Shown here: positions 31,033-39,244 of the stretch, one piece after another
Layout of the letters: each line of letters starts with the position of its first letter
Numbering within the stretch: the stretch's first letter is position 1
From: an uncultured Solirubrobacteraceae bacterium
Lineage (GTDB): Bacteria; Actinomycetota; Thermoleophilia; Solirubrobacterales; Solirubrobacteraceae
Length of the DNA stretch: 48,104 bases
NCBI GenBank assembly: GCA_902806205.1
Contig: CADCVR010000087.1
Location: 1-48,104, forward strand
Direction of reading: 5' to 3'
Position numbers and translations under genes: made by a program
The notes under the pieces: generated by a model
The model's database searches: none
What the model was told of the DNA's origin: nothing
Seen by the model: the letters and a program-made list of their open reading frames with translations, nothing else

Positions 31033-31755
31033 ATGATCGTCACCGCCACCGGCCTGACCCGCTCCTACGGCACGGGGGAGGCGACCGTCCGCGCCCTCGC
31101 CGGCGTCGACGTCGAGTTCCCCGCAGGGGCGTTCACCGCCATCATGGGGCCGTCGGGCTCGGGCAAGTCGACGCTCATGCACCTGCTCGCCGGCCTCGAC
31201 CGCCCGACTTCGGGTTCGGTGGTGCTTGCGGGAACCGAGCTGGCCGACCTCGGCGACAAGGAGCTGACGACCCTGCGCCGCGACAAGGTCGGGTTCATCT
31301 TCCAGTCGTTCAACCTCCTCCCGGTCCTCAGCGCGGAGGAGAACATCCTGCTGCCGCTGTCGATCGCCGGCCGCGAGGCCGACCAACCCTGGGTCGACCG
31401 GCTGATCGACGCGATCGGCCTGCGCGATCGGCTGGGGCACCGGCCCGCGGAGCTCTCCGGCGGCCAGCAGCAGCGGGTCGCGGTGGCCCGAGCGCTGGCC
31501 TCCCGGCCCGCGGTCGTCTTCGCCGACGAGCCGACGGGCAACCTCGACTCGAAGACCTCCACGGAGGTGATGGAGCTCCTGCGCCGCTGCGTCGACGAGT
31601 TCGGCCAGACCATCGTCATGGTCACCCACGACCCGCGGGCGGCGGCCTACGCCGACCGGCTCGTCCAGCTCGAGGACGGCAGGATCGTCCGCGACGGCGC
31701 CCCGGGGGCGGCCGCAGGGACGTCGCGCTCGGACGCCGTGACCCACGGAGTCTGA
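31033..31755 (+). CDS. ABC transporter ATP-binding protein, MacB/LolD type
   Basis: A 240-residue ATPase subunit. Walker A is IMGPSGSGKSTLMHLLAG, the Q-loop is VGFIFQSFNLLPVLSAEENI, the signature is ELSGGQQQRVAVARAL, Walker B is VVFADEPTGNLDSKTS and the H-loop is IVMVTHDPRAAAYADR. The FNLLP motif and GNLD are typical of the MacB/LolD/FtsE group, which works with FtsX-like permeases by mechanotransmission. Its stop overlaps the permease ATG. Confidence 0.93.
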   Translation: MIVTATGLTRSYGTGEATVRALAGVDVEFPAGAFTAIMGPSGSGKSTLMHLLAGLDRPTSGSVVLAGTELADLGDKELTTLRRDKVGFIFQSFNLLPVLSAEENILLPLSIAGREADQPWVDRLIDAIGLRDRLGHRPAELSGGQQQRVAVARALASRPAVVFADEPTGNLDSKTSTEVMELLRRCVDEFGQTIVMVTHDPRAAAYADRLVQLEDGRIVRDGAPGAAAGTSRSDAVTHGV

Positions 31756-34274
31756 TGCGCCGCGTCGCCCTTCGCGGCCTGCTGGCCCGCAAGACCCGCC
31801 TGGCGCTCACCGCGCTGGCGGTCGCGCTCGGCGTGACGCTGATCAGCGGCACCTACGTCTTCACCGACACGATCGACGCGTCCTTCGACCGGATCTTCTC
31901 CGCGGCCTACAAGGGCGCGGACGTGGTGATCACGCCCAACGACGACGTCGCCCTGTCGGAGTCCAGCGACGACCTGCCGCCGATCGAGGGCGCCGTGCTC
32001 GACCGCATCGAGCGCATCGAGGGCGTCGAGAACGTGGAGGGCTCGATCTTCGATCAGGGCGGCACGTTCCTGACCAAGAAGGGCGAGCCGTTCGCCGCCC
32101 AGGGGCCCAAGTTCGTCGCCTCGGCCTTCGACGACGAGCGCTTCGGCGGCTTCTCCTACGCGGAGGGGCGTCGCCCGCGCACCCCCGACGAGGTCGCCAT
32201 CGACAAGGCGACGGCGCGCAGGGAGGGCTTCTCGGTCGGGGACTCCTTCGAGATCCAGGCCGAGGCCCCGAAGCAGGCCTACACGATCTCCGGCCTCACG
32301 CAGGTGGCCGGCGTCGACTCCTACGGCGGCGCCGCCGTCGCGCAGCTCACGCTCCCCGAGGCCCAGCGCGTCACGGGCAAGCAGGGCAAGTACGACGAGA
32401 TCGACTTGGCGGTCGCCAAGGGCCAGGACGCCGACGCGGTCTCCGCGGCGATCCGCGCGGCCCTGCCCAAGAACGTCGACGTCCGTACGGGTGCGGCCGA
32501 AGCCGCCGACCGGACGGGGGAGATCAGCGACGACCTGGGCTTCCTGCAGACGGGGCTGCTCGCCTTCGCGGGCGTCTCGCTGTTCGTCGGCGCGTTCATC
32601 ATCTTCAACACGTTCTCGATCACCGTCGCCCAGCGCGCGCGGGAGTTCGCGCTGTTACGCACGCTCGGCGCGTCGCGCCCGCAGGTGCTCCGCGCGGTCC
32701 TGGGCGAGGGCGTCGTGCTCGGCGTCCTCGGCAGCGTCGTCGGGCTCGGCCTCGGCATTCTCGTGGCCTCCGGGCTGCGCGCGCTGTTCAAGGCGTTCGG
32801 CTTCGAGCTGCCCTCCACCGGGACGGTGCTGGAACCCCGGACGGTGTACGTGTCGCTCGGGGTCGGCGTCGTCGTGACGCTGGCCGCGTGCCTGACGCCC
32901 GCCCTGCGTGCCACGCGCGTGCCGCCGGTCGCCGCGCTGCGCGAAGGGGTGGCCCTCCCCGCGTCGCGCTCCTCTCGCCTGGCCTTCCCGCTCGCGCTCG
33001 TGCTGACCGGCCTCGGCGTGGCGGCGATGTCCGTCGGGCTCTTCGCGGGCCTCGAGGAGTCGCCCGCCTTGCTGCTCGTCGGCCTGGGAGCGGGCGCCAC
33101 GTTCCTCGGGGTCGCGCTCCTCTCGCCGCGCCTGGTCGGTCCGATCGCCTCCGTGATCGGGCGGCCGATCGAGGCGCTGTTCGGCGTGACGGGCCGCCTG
33201 GCGCGGGAGAACACCGTCCGCCAGCCGGGCCGCACCGCCGTGACCGCGGCGGCGCTGATGATCGGCGTCGCCCTGGTCACGTTCGCGACGATCTTCGCCG
33301 CGGGAGGCAAGTCGACGATCGACGCGGCGATCGACGCGGGGCTGCGCGGACAGGCCGTGCTGCAGAACCAGGACGGGTTCTCCCCGTTCGCCGCGGGCGC
33401 CACCCGACGCGTCGCCGAGCTCGATGGGGTCGAGCGCGTGGCGGCCGTGCGCTTCGTCCAGGCGCGGGTGGAGGGGGAGGGGCTGGCGGTGTCGGGGGTC
33501 GACACGGAGGCGTTCCCCGCGCTCTACCGGACCGCCCTTCCGCCGCTCGGGGACGACTCGGTGGCCGTCTCCGAGGACTACGCAGAGCAGCAGGGGATCC
33601 GGGTGGGGGACACCGTCGCCCTGACGACGGCCACGGCCAAGCGGCTCGAGCTCCGCGTCGCGGGCATCGTCGAGGACAAGGGACGGCTGCTCGACGAGCT
33701 GACGGTCTCCAACGATGTCGTGGCTCGGGACTTCGGGCAACGCAAGGACTCACTCGTGATCGTGGGCTACTCCCCGGGCAAGGCGACCAAGGCGGCGATC
33801 GACAACGCGATCAAGGCGGACTTCCCGCAGGTCGAGGCGCTGACCGCCGAGGAGTTCAAGGACGATGCCGCCGGCCAGGTCGACCAGCTGCTCGTGCTCG
33901 TCTACGCGCTGCTGACCCTGACGGTGATCGTCGCGATGTTCGGGATCGTCAACACGCTCGTGCTCTCGGTCACCGAGCGCACCCGCGAGCTCGGGATGCT
34001 GCGCGCCATCGGCACCTCGCGTCGCCAGATCCGGCGCGTCATCCGCTACGAGGCGGTGATCACCGCGCAGATCGGCGGGGTGCTCGGCATCCTGCTCGGG
34101 CTCCTCCTGGCGCTGCTGGTCACCCGGACGATCGACGACTTCTCGCTGGCGATCCCCTACGGCCTGCTGCTCGGCCTGTTCCTCGCGGCGGGGGCGGCCG
34201 GAATCCTCGCGGCCGTCCTGCCGGCCCGCAGGGCCTCGCGGCTGAACGTGCTGGAGGCCCTAGCGTACGAATGA
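31755..34274 (+). CDS. ABC transporter permease, FtsX/MacB-like, double domain
   Basis: An 839-residue membrane protein with two MacB-PCD/FtsX halves. An N-terminal helix (LALTALAVALGVTLISGTYV) is followed by an extracytoplasmic domain (~40-255), three helices around 270-385, a central hydrophobic block (~410-470), a second extracytoplasmic domain (~500-700) and three last helices (~715-835). TERTRELGMLRAIGTSRRQI in the second half and AQRAREFALLRTLGASRPQV in the first are the FtsX coupling segments. With the ATPase it probably exports lipoproteins, peptides or drugs, or drives envelope remodelling. Confidence 0.9.
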   Translation: MRRVALRGLLARKTRLALTALAVALGVTLISGTYVFTDTIDASFDRIFSAAYKGADVVITPNDDVALSESSDDLPPIEGAVLDRIERIEGVENVEGSIFDQGGTFLTKKGEPFAAQGPKFVASAFDDERFGGFSYAEGRRPRTPDEVAIDKATARREGFSVGDSFEIQAEAPKQAYTISGLTQVAGVDSYGGAAVAQLTLPEAQRVTGKQGKYDEIDLAVAKGQDADAVSAAIRAALPKNVDVRTGAAEAADRTGEISDDLGFLQTGLLAFAGVSLFVGAFIIFNTFSITVAQRAREFALLRTLGASRPQVLRAVLGEGVVLGVLGSVVGLGLGILVASGLRALFKAFGFELPSTGTVLEPRTVYVSLGVGVVVTLAACLTPALRATRVPPVAALREGVALPASRSSRLAFPLALVLTGLGVAAMSVGLFAGLEESPALLLVGLGAGATFLGVALLSPRLVGPIASVIGRPIEALFGVTGRLARENTVRQPGRTAVTAAALMIGVALVTFATIFAAGGKSTIDAAIDAGLRGQAVLQNQDGFSPFAAGATRRVAELDGVERVAAVRFVQARVEGEGLAVSGVDTEAFPALYRTALPPLGDDSVAVSEDYAEQQGIRVGDTVALTTATAKRLELRVAGIVEDKGRLLDELTVSNDVVARDFGQRKDSLVIVGYSPGKATKAAIDNAIKADFPQVEALTAEEFKDDAAGQVDQLLVLVYALLTLTVIVAMFGIVNTLVLSVTERTRELGMLRAIGTSRRQIRRVIRYEAVITAQIGGVLGILLGLLLALLVTRTIDDFSLAIPYGLLLGLFLAAGAAGILAAVLPARRASRLNVLEALAYE

Positions 34275-35027
34275 GTGCTGCACACCGCCGCCCACCACGA
34301 CGGGGTCTCAGACCGGGTCGCGATCGAGGAGCCGCTCGAGATCCGCGTGGGCGGCACGGCGCTGGCGGTGACGATGCGGACGCCGGGCCACGACGAGGAG
34401 CTCGCGGTCGGCTTCCTGGTCTCCGAGGGGCTCATCGCGCCGGGGGCGGTGACCACGGGGCCACCCGCGGACCTGGCGGGGAACATCGTCGAAGTGGTGG
34501 CGGAGCTCGTCCGCAGCCCCGATACGCGGCGCTTCTACGCCACCTCGTCGTGCGGGATCTGCGGCAAGGGCGCCCTGGAGGAGGTCGCGGTGCTCGCCGC
34601 GCCCCTGCCGCCGACCGCCGCGGGCCCGCGCGTGTCCCGCGCGCTGCTGGCCGGACTGCCTGACCGCCTGGTGCAGCCGGGGTTCGCGGCCACGGGCGGG
34701 CTGCACGCCACGGGCCTGTTCACCCCCGAGGGTGAGGTGCTGCTCGTGCGCGAGGACGTCGGGCGTCACAACGCGATGGACAAGGTCATCGGCCGGCGGG
34801 GGCTCGACGCGGCCCTGCCGCTGCACGGGCTCGTGCTCTGCGTGTCAGGCCGGCTCTCCTTCGAGCTCGTGCAGAAGGCGGTGGTGGCGGGCGCTCCGGT
34901 GCTCGTCGGGGCGGGCGCCCCGACGTCGCTGGCGATCGCCCTGGCCGCCGAGCGCGGCCTGACGCTCGCGGGCTTCGCGCGCCGCGGGCGCGTGAACGTC
35001 TACACCGCGCCGGAGCGGGTGGCCTGA
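34275..35027 (+). CDS. fdhD: formate dehydrogenase sulfurtransferase FdhD
   Basis: A 250-residue protein that passes sulfur from a cysteine desulfurase to the molybdenum cofactor of formate dehydrogenase. The reactive-cysteine loop is TSSCGICGKGALEEV. Other conserved parts are EEPLEIRVGG, PGHDEELAVGFLVSEGLI, VREDVGRHNAMDKVIG, VSGRLSFELVQKAVVAG and VGAGAPTSLAIALA. The GTG start follows the permease stop directly. No formate dehydrogenase gene is in the window, so the client lies elsewhere. The gene overlaps the convergent DUF2243 gene by 28 bp. Confidence 0.94.
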   Translation: MLHTAAHHDGVSDRVAIEEPLEIRVGGTALAVTMRTPGHDEELAVGFLVSEGLIAPGAVTTGPPADLAGNIVEVVAELVRSPDTRRFYATSSCGICGKGALEEVAVLAAPLPPTAAGPRVSRALLAGLPDRLVQPGFAATGGLHATGLFTPEGEVLLVREDVGRHNAMDKVIGRRGLDAALPLHGLVLCVSGRLSFELVQKAVVAGAPVLVGAGAPTSLAIALAAERGLTLAGFARRGRVNVYTAPERVA

Positions 35028-35509
35028 CCGAGATCGCGCTGGCCGCCGCGGGAGTGTGAGGTCCCCATCGCCAGGCCGCCGAGCAGGACGCCGACGCTCA
35101 CCGCGAGGTACACCACGTCGGACAGCAGCTCATAGCTGCCCTGGTGGATGTGGTGCAGGCCGAGCACCCAGTGGGCGGCAAGGGCGTCGAAGATGTTGAA
35201 GGCGGCAACCCCCACCACCACCGAGCCGGCGAACGCGCGCCCCGGTGGGACCCCTCCGGTGCGGGCGCTGCGGTGCAAGAGCACGAGGCCCCCGACGAGC
35301 GCGAGAAGAGCAGCGACATGGAACAGGCCGTCGGCCAGGGTGTTGGCGTCCAGGCCGGCCACGGTGTTCGTCCGCTGCTCGTCGGAGATGAAGTGGTGCC
35401 AGCGCAGCACCTGGTGGAAGAGGATGCCGTCGACGAGCGCGCCGATCCCGACCCCGAGCAGCAGGCCGGGCCGGTACCGCACGGCGGGATTTCGTTCGAG
35501 CCGTCCCAT
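35000..35509 (-). CDS. DUF2243 family membrane protein
   Basis: A 169-residue membrane protein with four helices. The N-terminal GVGIGALVDGILFHQVLRWH and the later AFNIFDALAAHWVLGLHHIHQ are hallmarks of DUF2243; their conserved histidines suggest metal or heme binding, but the function is unknown. The ATG at 35509 overlaps the stop of the upstream gene (ATGA), so the two are co-translated. The C-terminal tail is hydrophilic. Confidence 0.85.
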   Translation of the reverse strand: MGRLERNPAVRYRPGLLLGVGIGALVDGILFHQVLRWHHFISDEQRTNTVAGLDANTLADGLFHVAALLALVGGLVLLHRSARTGGVPPGRAFAGSVVVGVAAFNIFDALAAHWVLGLHHIHQGSYELLSDVVYLAVSVGVLLGGLAMGTSHSRGGQRDLGQATRSGAV

Positions 35510-36018
35510 CAGCTGAAGCCCTTCATCCGCAGCCCGAGCCCGCGACGCTCGGCAGAGCTGCCCTTCCGCGGGGAGATGAGCGCGTCGGCGACGGCGCCCG
35601 TGGCGAACGCGTAGACGGCCTTGCCCATCACGTCGATCGCGAGCTCGTCCCGCGGCCAGGTCGGCGGCGGCGCGCCGGCGCCCGTGCCGTTCTCGAGCGT
35701 CTGGTCGACGCTCAGGCGCACGCCGGTGAACAACAACGAGGCGGCCGGGCCGCGGAGGTTGGCGTGGGCCATGATCCCGCGCAGCACCCCGACCGACACC
35801 CCGGTGCCGTAGTGCATCGCCCAGTTGCGCAGGACGCTGTCGCTGTCGGGAGAGCGCAGGCCGAGCAGCCGCCCGAGCGTGTGCGCCGGCACGAACGAGT
35901 TCGGCCGGCCCGTGATCTTCTGCTCGACCTTCGTGACCAAGGTCATGACGGTCGCGCCGGCCAGCCCGGAGGTGGCGCTCAGCAGCACGGGGTGCAGGGA
36001 AGCGGGAACGGGGGACAT
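35509..36018 (-). CDS. small membrane-associated protein, unknown
   Basis: A 169-residue protein with weak hydrophobic stretches (VLLSATSGLAGATVMTLVT, GVSVGVLRGIMAHAN and AVYAFATGAVADALISP) and basic termini. No family is recognised with confidence; the pattern resembles small inner-membrane proteins made of a glycine-rich bundle. It is translationally coupled to the DUF2243 gene downstream, which suggests a shared membrane role. Confidence 0.6.
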   Translation of the reverse strand: MSPVPASLHPVLLSATSGLAGATVMTLVTKVEQKITGRPNSFVPAHTLGRLLGLRSPDSDSVLRNWAMHYGTGVSVGVLRGIMAHANLRGPAASLLFTGVRLSVDQTLENGTGAGAPPPTWPRDELAIDVMGKAVYAFATGAVADALISPRKGSSAERRGLGLRMKGFS

Positions 36019-36117
36019 CTCCCGTCGTTACCCGGCCCGGTCCGCCTGACCCGCGTGCGCGCCTCCTTCGGCGGCGGCTCTGAGCTTCTCGCGTGCCCCG
36101 GCGTTCCGCTCCACTGC

Positions 36118-37419
36118 TCAAGCCCGGGGTGTCACGGCAGCCTCCCAAGAACCGGAGCCCACTGCGCCGCCCCGGTACAGTCCGTAGAGGGCGAGCGCGA
36201 GCGCTGAGGTGGCGCCGAGGTATCCGACCTCGGCCCGCACGAGCGCGTCGCCGATCGGCTCGAGGAGCATCCACGCCGTGAACGCCGTCGCCGCCGCCAG
36301 CCACAGCGCGGCCGCCGCCGTGGCCCGTCCGCGGGCGAGCGCGGCCTGGTTGAGGGTCGCCGCCGCGAGGTGCCCGCCCATCCCGAGCGCCACGGCCGCG
36401 AGGCCGAGCCCGGAGTAGCCCGGCCGGTTCAGCAGCAGCTCTAGGGCGAACGGGCCCAGCACCAGCAGGCCGACCGCCACGGCGAGGGCGAAGCCCGCGA
36501 CGGCCACTAGCGTCGTGCGGATCGCCCGGGCGAAGGCGGCCGCGCCCTCCGTGGCCTCGAGCCCGGCGAGGTGCGGCAGCAGCGACGTCTGCACGGACTG
36601 AAAGAGCTGAAGCGGGATCCGGGTGATGAGAAAGGCGTTGAACACGACCCCCGCGGCGTCGCCGGCGGGCACCAGCAGCACCGCGACGTTCAAGAGCGCC
36701 TGCTCGCCCAGCCCGATTCCCGCGACGGCGACCGCGAAGCGCCCGTCCTGGCCGGCCGCAGCGGCGTCCCGGGCCGGCGCGGCCGGATCAGGCGCCCGCG
36801 CGGCGTGGCGGCGCACAGCGAAGGGCACGACGGCCAGCGAGGCCACGGGCGCGGCCAGGATGCCCAGCGCGACCCACGTGCGACCCGAGGCCAGCCCGAG
36901 GACCGCCGCGAGCGGGAAGCAGACACGCGCGAGCGCTTCGAAGAAGACCAGCCCCCCGTAGAGTCCGAACCAGCCGTGCCCCGCGCAGTAGCCCCGGGCG
37001 AAGTAGGAGGCCGCGTAGGCCAGCGCGCTTGCGACGAGCACCCAGAACAGCGTCGAGCCGCCGAGCGCCGTCTCCAGCGTCCCGCGAAGCGCGAAGGCCG
37101 CCGCGAGGAACAACCCCGCGAAGGCGGCCTGGATGAGCACCGGGCCCCGAAGCGGGTGCGCCTCGGCCAGCCCTCGGGCGCGGCGATCGGCGATCGTCCG
37201 CGAGAGCAGCTGCTCCACGGGCCGGTAGATCACCGAGATCGTGATGAAGAGCATCGCCCAGAGGGTCGAGATGAACCCGTACTCGACCCTGCCCAGGTGG
37301 TAGGAGGCCAGCGAGAAGTACGCGAACGTGACCAGCCCGGTCGTCGCGATTCCGACGCTCAGGACCCGCGCGCCACGCCCGTACCCGGCTTGGGTGGCGA
37401 CTTCGCTCTCAGCCCCCAA
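36118..37419 (-). CDS. polysaccharide flippase-like membrane protein (MOP superfamily)
   Basis: A 433-residue protein with about 12 membrane helices, for example VLSVGIATTGLVTFAYFSLA, VLIQAAFAGLFLAAAFALRG and VALGILAAPVASLAVVPFAV. The region RIPLQLFQSVQTSLLPHLAG is characteristic of Wzx/MATE-type lipid-linked oligosaccharide flippases. The start overlaps the methyltransferase by 11 bp, so it is the last gene of the GT2-methyltransferase-flippase operon. It is likely to move a lipid-linked glycan precursor across the membrane. Confidence 0.82.
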   Translation of the reverse strand: MGAESEVATQAGYGRGARVLSVGIATTGLVTFAYFSLASYHLGRVEYGFISTLWAMLFITISVIYRPVEQLLSRTIADRRARGLAEAHPLRGPVLIQAAFAGLFLAAAFALRGTLETALGGSTLFWVLVASALAYAASYFARGYCAGHGWFGLYGGLVFFEALARVCFPLAAVLGLASGRTWVALGILAAPVASLAVVPFAVRRHAARAPDPAAPARDAAAAGQDGRFAVAVAGIGLGEQALLNVAVLLVPAGDAAGVVFNAFLITRIPLQLFQSVQTSLLPHLAGLEATEGAAAFARAIRTTLVAVAGFALAVAVGLLVLGPFALELLLNRPGYSGLGLAAVALGMGGHLAAATLNQAALARGRATAAAALWLAAATAFTAWMLLEPIGDALVRAEVGYLGATSALALALYGLYRGGAVGSGSWEAAVTPRA

Positions 37420-38044
37420 GCCGCACGAGCAGCATCGTCCAGGGGAACGGCGAGCGGGCCTCGACGACCTCCCCGTGACGGCTGAGCAACTCGACGAAGG
37501 ACCGCTTGGACCAGTGGTTGACGTGGCCCGGCGTGTTGCCGATCTGCTTGACGTAGGCGCCGCGAACGAGGTTCAGCCCGCGCCACAACGGCTCGCGCGG
37601 CACGGAGACCAGCAGGTGACGCCGGGCGACACGGGCCATCTCGGCGACCGTGTGCACAGGATCCGGGACATGCTCGAGGACCTCGATCGCCGAGGCGGCG
37701 TCGAACTCGTCCTCGGCGAAGGGGAGCTCCTCCGCCTTCATGACCTTGTACTCGAGGTTCTGCGCCTGGCGCTCGGCCCAGCCCGCCTGGATCGAGGGCT
37801 CCTCGAGGTCGATGCCCACGACCCGCGCCGGGGCGATCGCGGTAGCCCACTCGTGGACGAGCACCCCCTCCCCGCAGCCCACGTCGAGCAGCGACGTCGG
37901 CGCCGCCCGGCGGAAGAGCTCCTCGAGCGTGGCCTCGAAGTTCGCCATCAGGCGCTTGACGACGGGGTTGCTGGAGCCGTACTTGTCGTAGGTGTTCCCG
38001 GTGACCACGCCGGACTCGTCGACGGTGACGGGTGGCGGGCTCAC
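37409..38044 (-). CDS. class I SAM-dependent methyltransferase
   Basis: A 211-residue methyltransferase. The SAM-binding motif I is SLLDVGCGEGVLVHEWA, followed by the acidic VVGIDLEEPSI and motif EFDAASAIEVLEHVPDP. This resembles the UbiE/Methyltransf_11 group. The C-terminal part (LVRGAYVKQIGNTPGHVNHW) is common in methyltransferases within glycan gene clusters. GTGA overlap with the upstream glycosyltransferase and 11-bp overlap with the flippase indicate one operon. The acceptor is unknown, perhaps a sugar or lipid. Confidence 0.85.
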   Translation of the reverse strand: MSPPPVTVDESGVVTGNTYDKYGSSNPVVKRLMANFEATLEELFRRAAPTSLLDVGCGEGVLVHEWATAIAPARVVGIDLEEPSIQAGWAERQAQNLEYKVMKAEELPFAEDEFDAASAIEVLEHVPDPVHTVAEMARVARRHLLVSVPREPLWRGLNLVRGAYVKQIGNTPGHVNHWSKRSFVELLSRHGEVVEARSPFPWTMLLVRLGG

Positions 38045-39090
38045 AGGCGGACGGCCTCCCGGTCCTCGGTCTTCTGCCCGGCGTTGGCCCCCGTGGTCGG
38101 CCCCTGGCCCGTGGGCTGGGCGCCCGGCTCGTAGTGCGAGGGCGGGATCTTCAGCTCGAGCTCGATCCGGCGGATCTTCTCGAACGTGCGCTGGGCGATG
38201 ACCCGCTGGCTGTAGAGCACGTCGCCGAGGATGCCGAGGGCGCCGAGCACCACCGCCGCGTTGAACAGCACGGCGCCGAAGATCAGCGACTGCACGTGCC
38301 CCGCGCCGTCGCCGGAGAGGTAGGCGACCAGGAAGCGCGTGAACGGGATCAGCGACAGCACGAACGTCGCGAGGGCCATCATCGAGAAGACCTTGAGCGG
38401 CTCGTACTGCGCGTAGATCCGGGTGATCGCCACGGCATTGCGCCGCACGTAGGCGCCCATGGAGGGAAACAGCTTGGACTCGCGCGTCTTCGCGTTCGTG
38501 CGGATGGGGACGTGGGTGAGGGCCACGGTCAGCTTGCCCGCCTGGATGATCGTCTCCAGGGTGTAGGTGTACTTCGAGACGACCGCGATCTGCAGCGCGG
38601 CCTCGCGGTTGTAGGCGCGAAAGCCCGAGGTGGTGTCGGGGACGTCGGTGCCCGAAGCCGCGCGCACGACGCCCGAGCCGAGCTTCTGCAGGCGCTTCTT
38701 CAGCGGGGAGAAGTGCTCGATGCTGTCGGTCTCGCGATCGCCGACGACCATGTCGGCGCGACCCGCGACGATCGGCTCCACGAGCGTCGGGATGTCCAGC
38801 GCGGAGTACTGGTTGTCGGCGTCGGTGTTGACGATGACGTCGGCTCCGAGCTTCAGGCAGGCGTCGAGGCCGGCCTGGAAGCCCGCGGCCAGCCCCTTGT
38901 TGTTCGTGAGGCGGACGATGTGGTCGACGCCCTCGTCGCGGGCGACCTCGATCGTGCGGTCCGTGGAGCCGTCGTCGATGATCAGCCACTCGACCACGTC
39001 GAAGCCGGGCACCTCGCGCGGCAGGTCGCGCAACGTACCGGGCAGCTGCTCCTCCTCGTTCCAGCAGGGGATCTGGATGATGAGCTTCAT
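38041..39090 (-). CDS. family 2 glycosyltransferase, polyprenyl-phosphate sugar synthase-like
   Basis: About 349 residues. The GT-A domain has IQIPCWNEEEQLPGTL, LIIDDGSTDRTIEVA and the nucleotide-sugar motif VIVNTDADNQYS. Two membrane helices follow (VFSMMALATFVLSLIPF and LIFGAVLFNAAVVLGALGIL). This layout fits dolichyl- or polyprenyl-phosphate mannose/glucose synthases, which make lipid-linked donors for GT-C enzymes such as the two divergent genes next door. The ATG at MKLIIQ is preferred, as the sequence before it is not conserved-looking. Confidence 0.87.
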   Translation of the reverse strand: MKLIIQIPCWNEEEQLPGTLRDLPREVPGFDVVEWLIIDDGSTDRTIEVARDEGVDHIVRLTNNKGLAAGFQAGLDACLKLGADVIVNTDADNQYSALDIPTLVEPIVAGRADMVVGDRETDSIEHFSPLKKRLQKLGSGVVRAASGTDVPDTTSGFRAYNREAALQIAVVSKYTYTLETIIQAGKLTVALTHVPIRTNAKTRESKLFPSMGAYVRRNAVAITRIYAQYEPLKVFSMMALATFVLSLIPFTRFLVAYLSGDGAGHVQSLIFGAVLFNAAVVLGALGILGDVLYSQRVIAQRTFEKIRRIELELKIPPSHYEPGAQPTGQGPTTGANAGQKTEDREAVRL

Positions 39091-39167
39091 GGGTGGCGTC
39101 CGCTGCATGGAGGGCAAGGTGAAGGAGACCCCGGACGGCACGCGGGGTTACGAGCCAGGCGGTGCCG

Positions 39168-39173
39168 TACACT
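39168..39173 (+). promoter_or_regulatory. -10 box TACACT in the divergent envelope promoter region
   Basis: It lies in the 154-bp gap between the glycosyltransferase operon and the GT-C genes, about 70 bp before the ATG at 39245, implying a leader of around 65 nt. Confidence 0.35.
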
Positions 39174-39244
39174 CGGCGGGAGATCATCCCAGACACCCGG
39201 CCGGAGTGCTACGCCGGGTCCGGGTGGATGATCCTCTGCACGCA

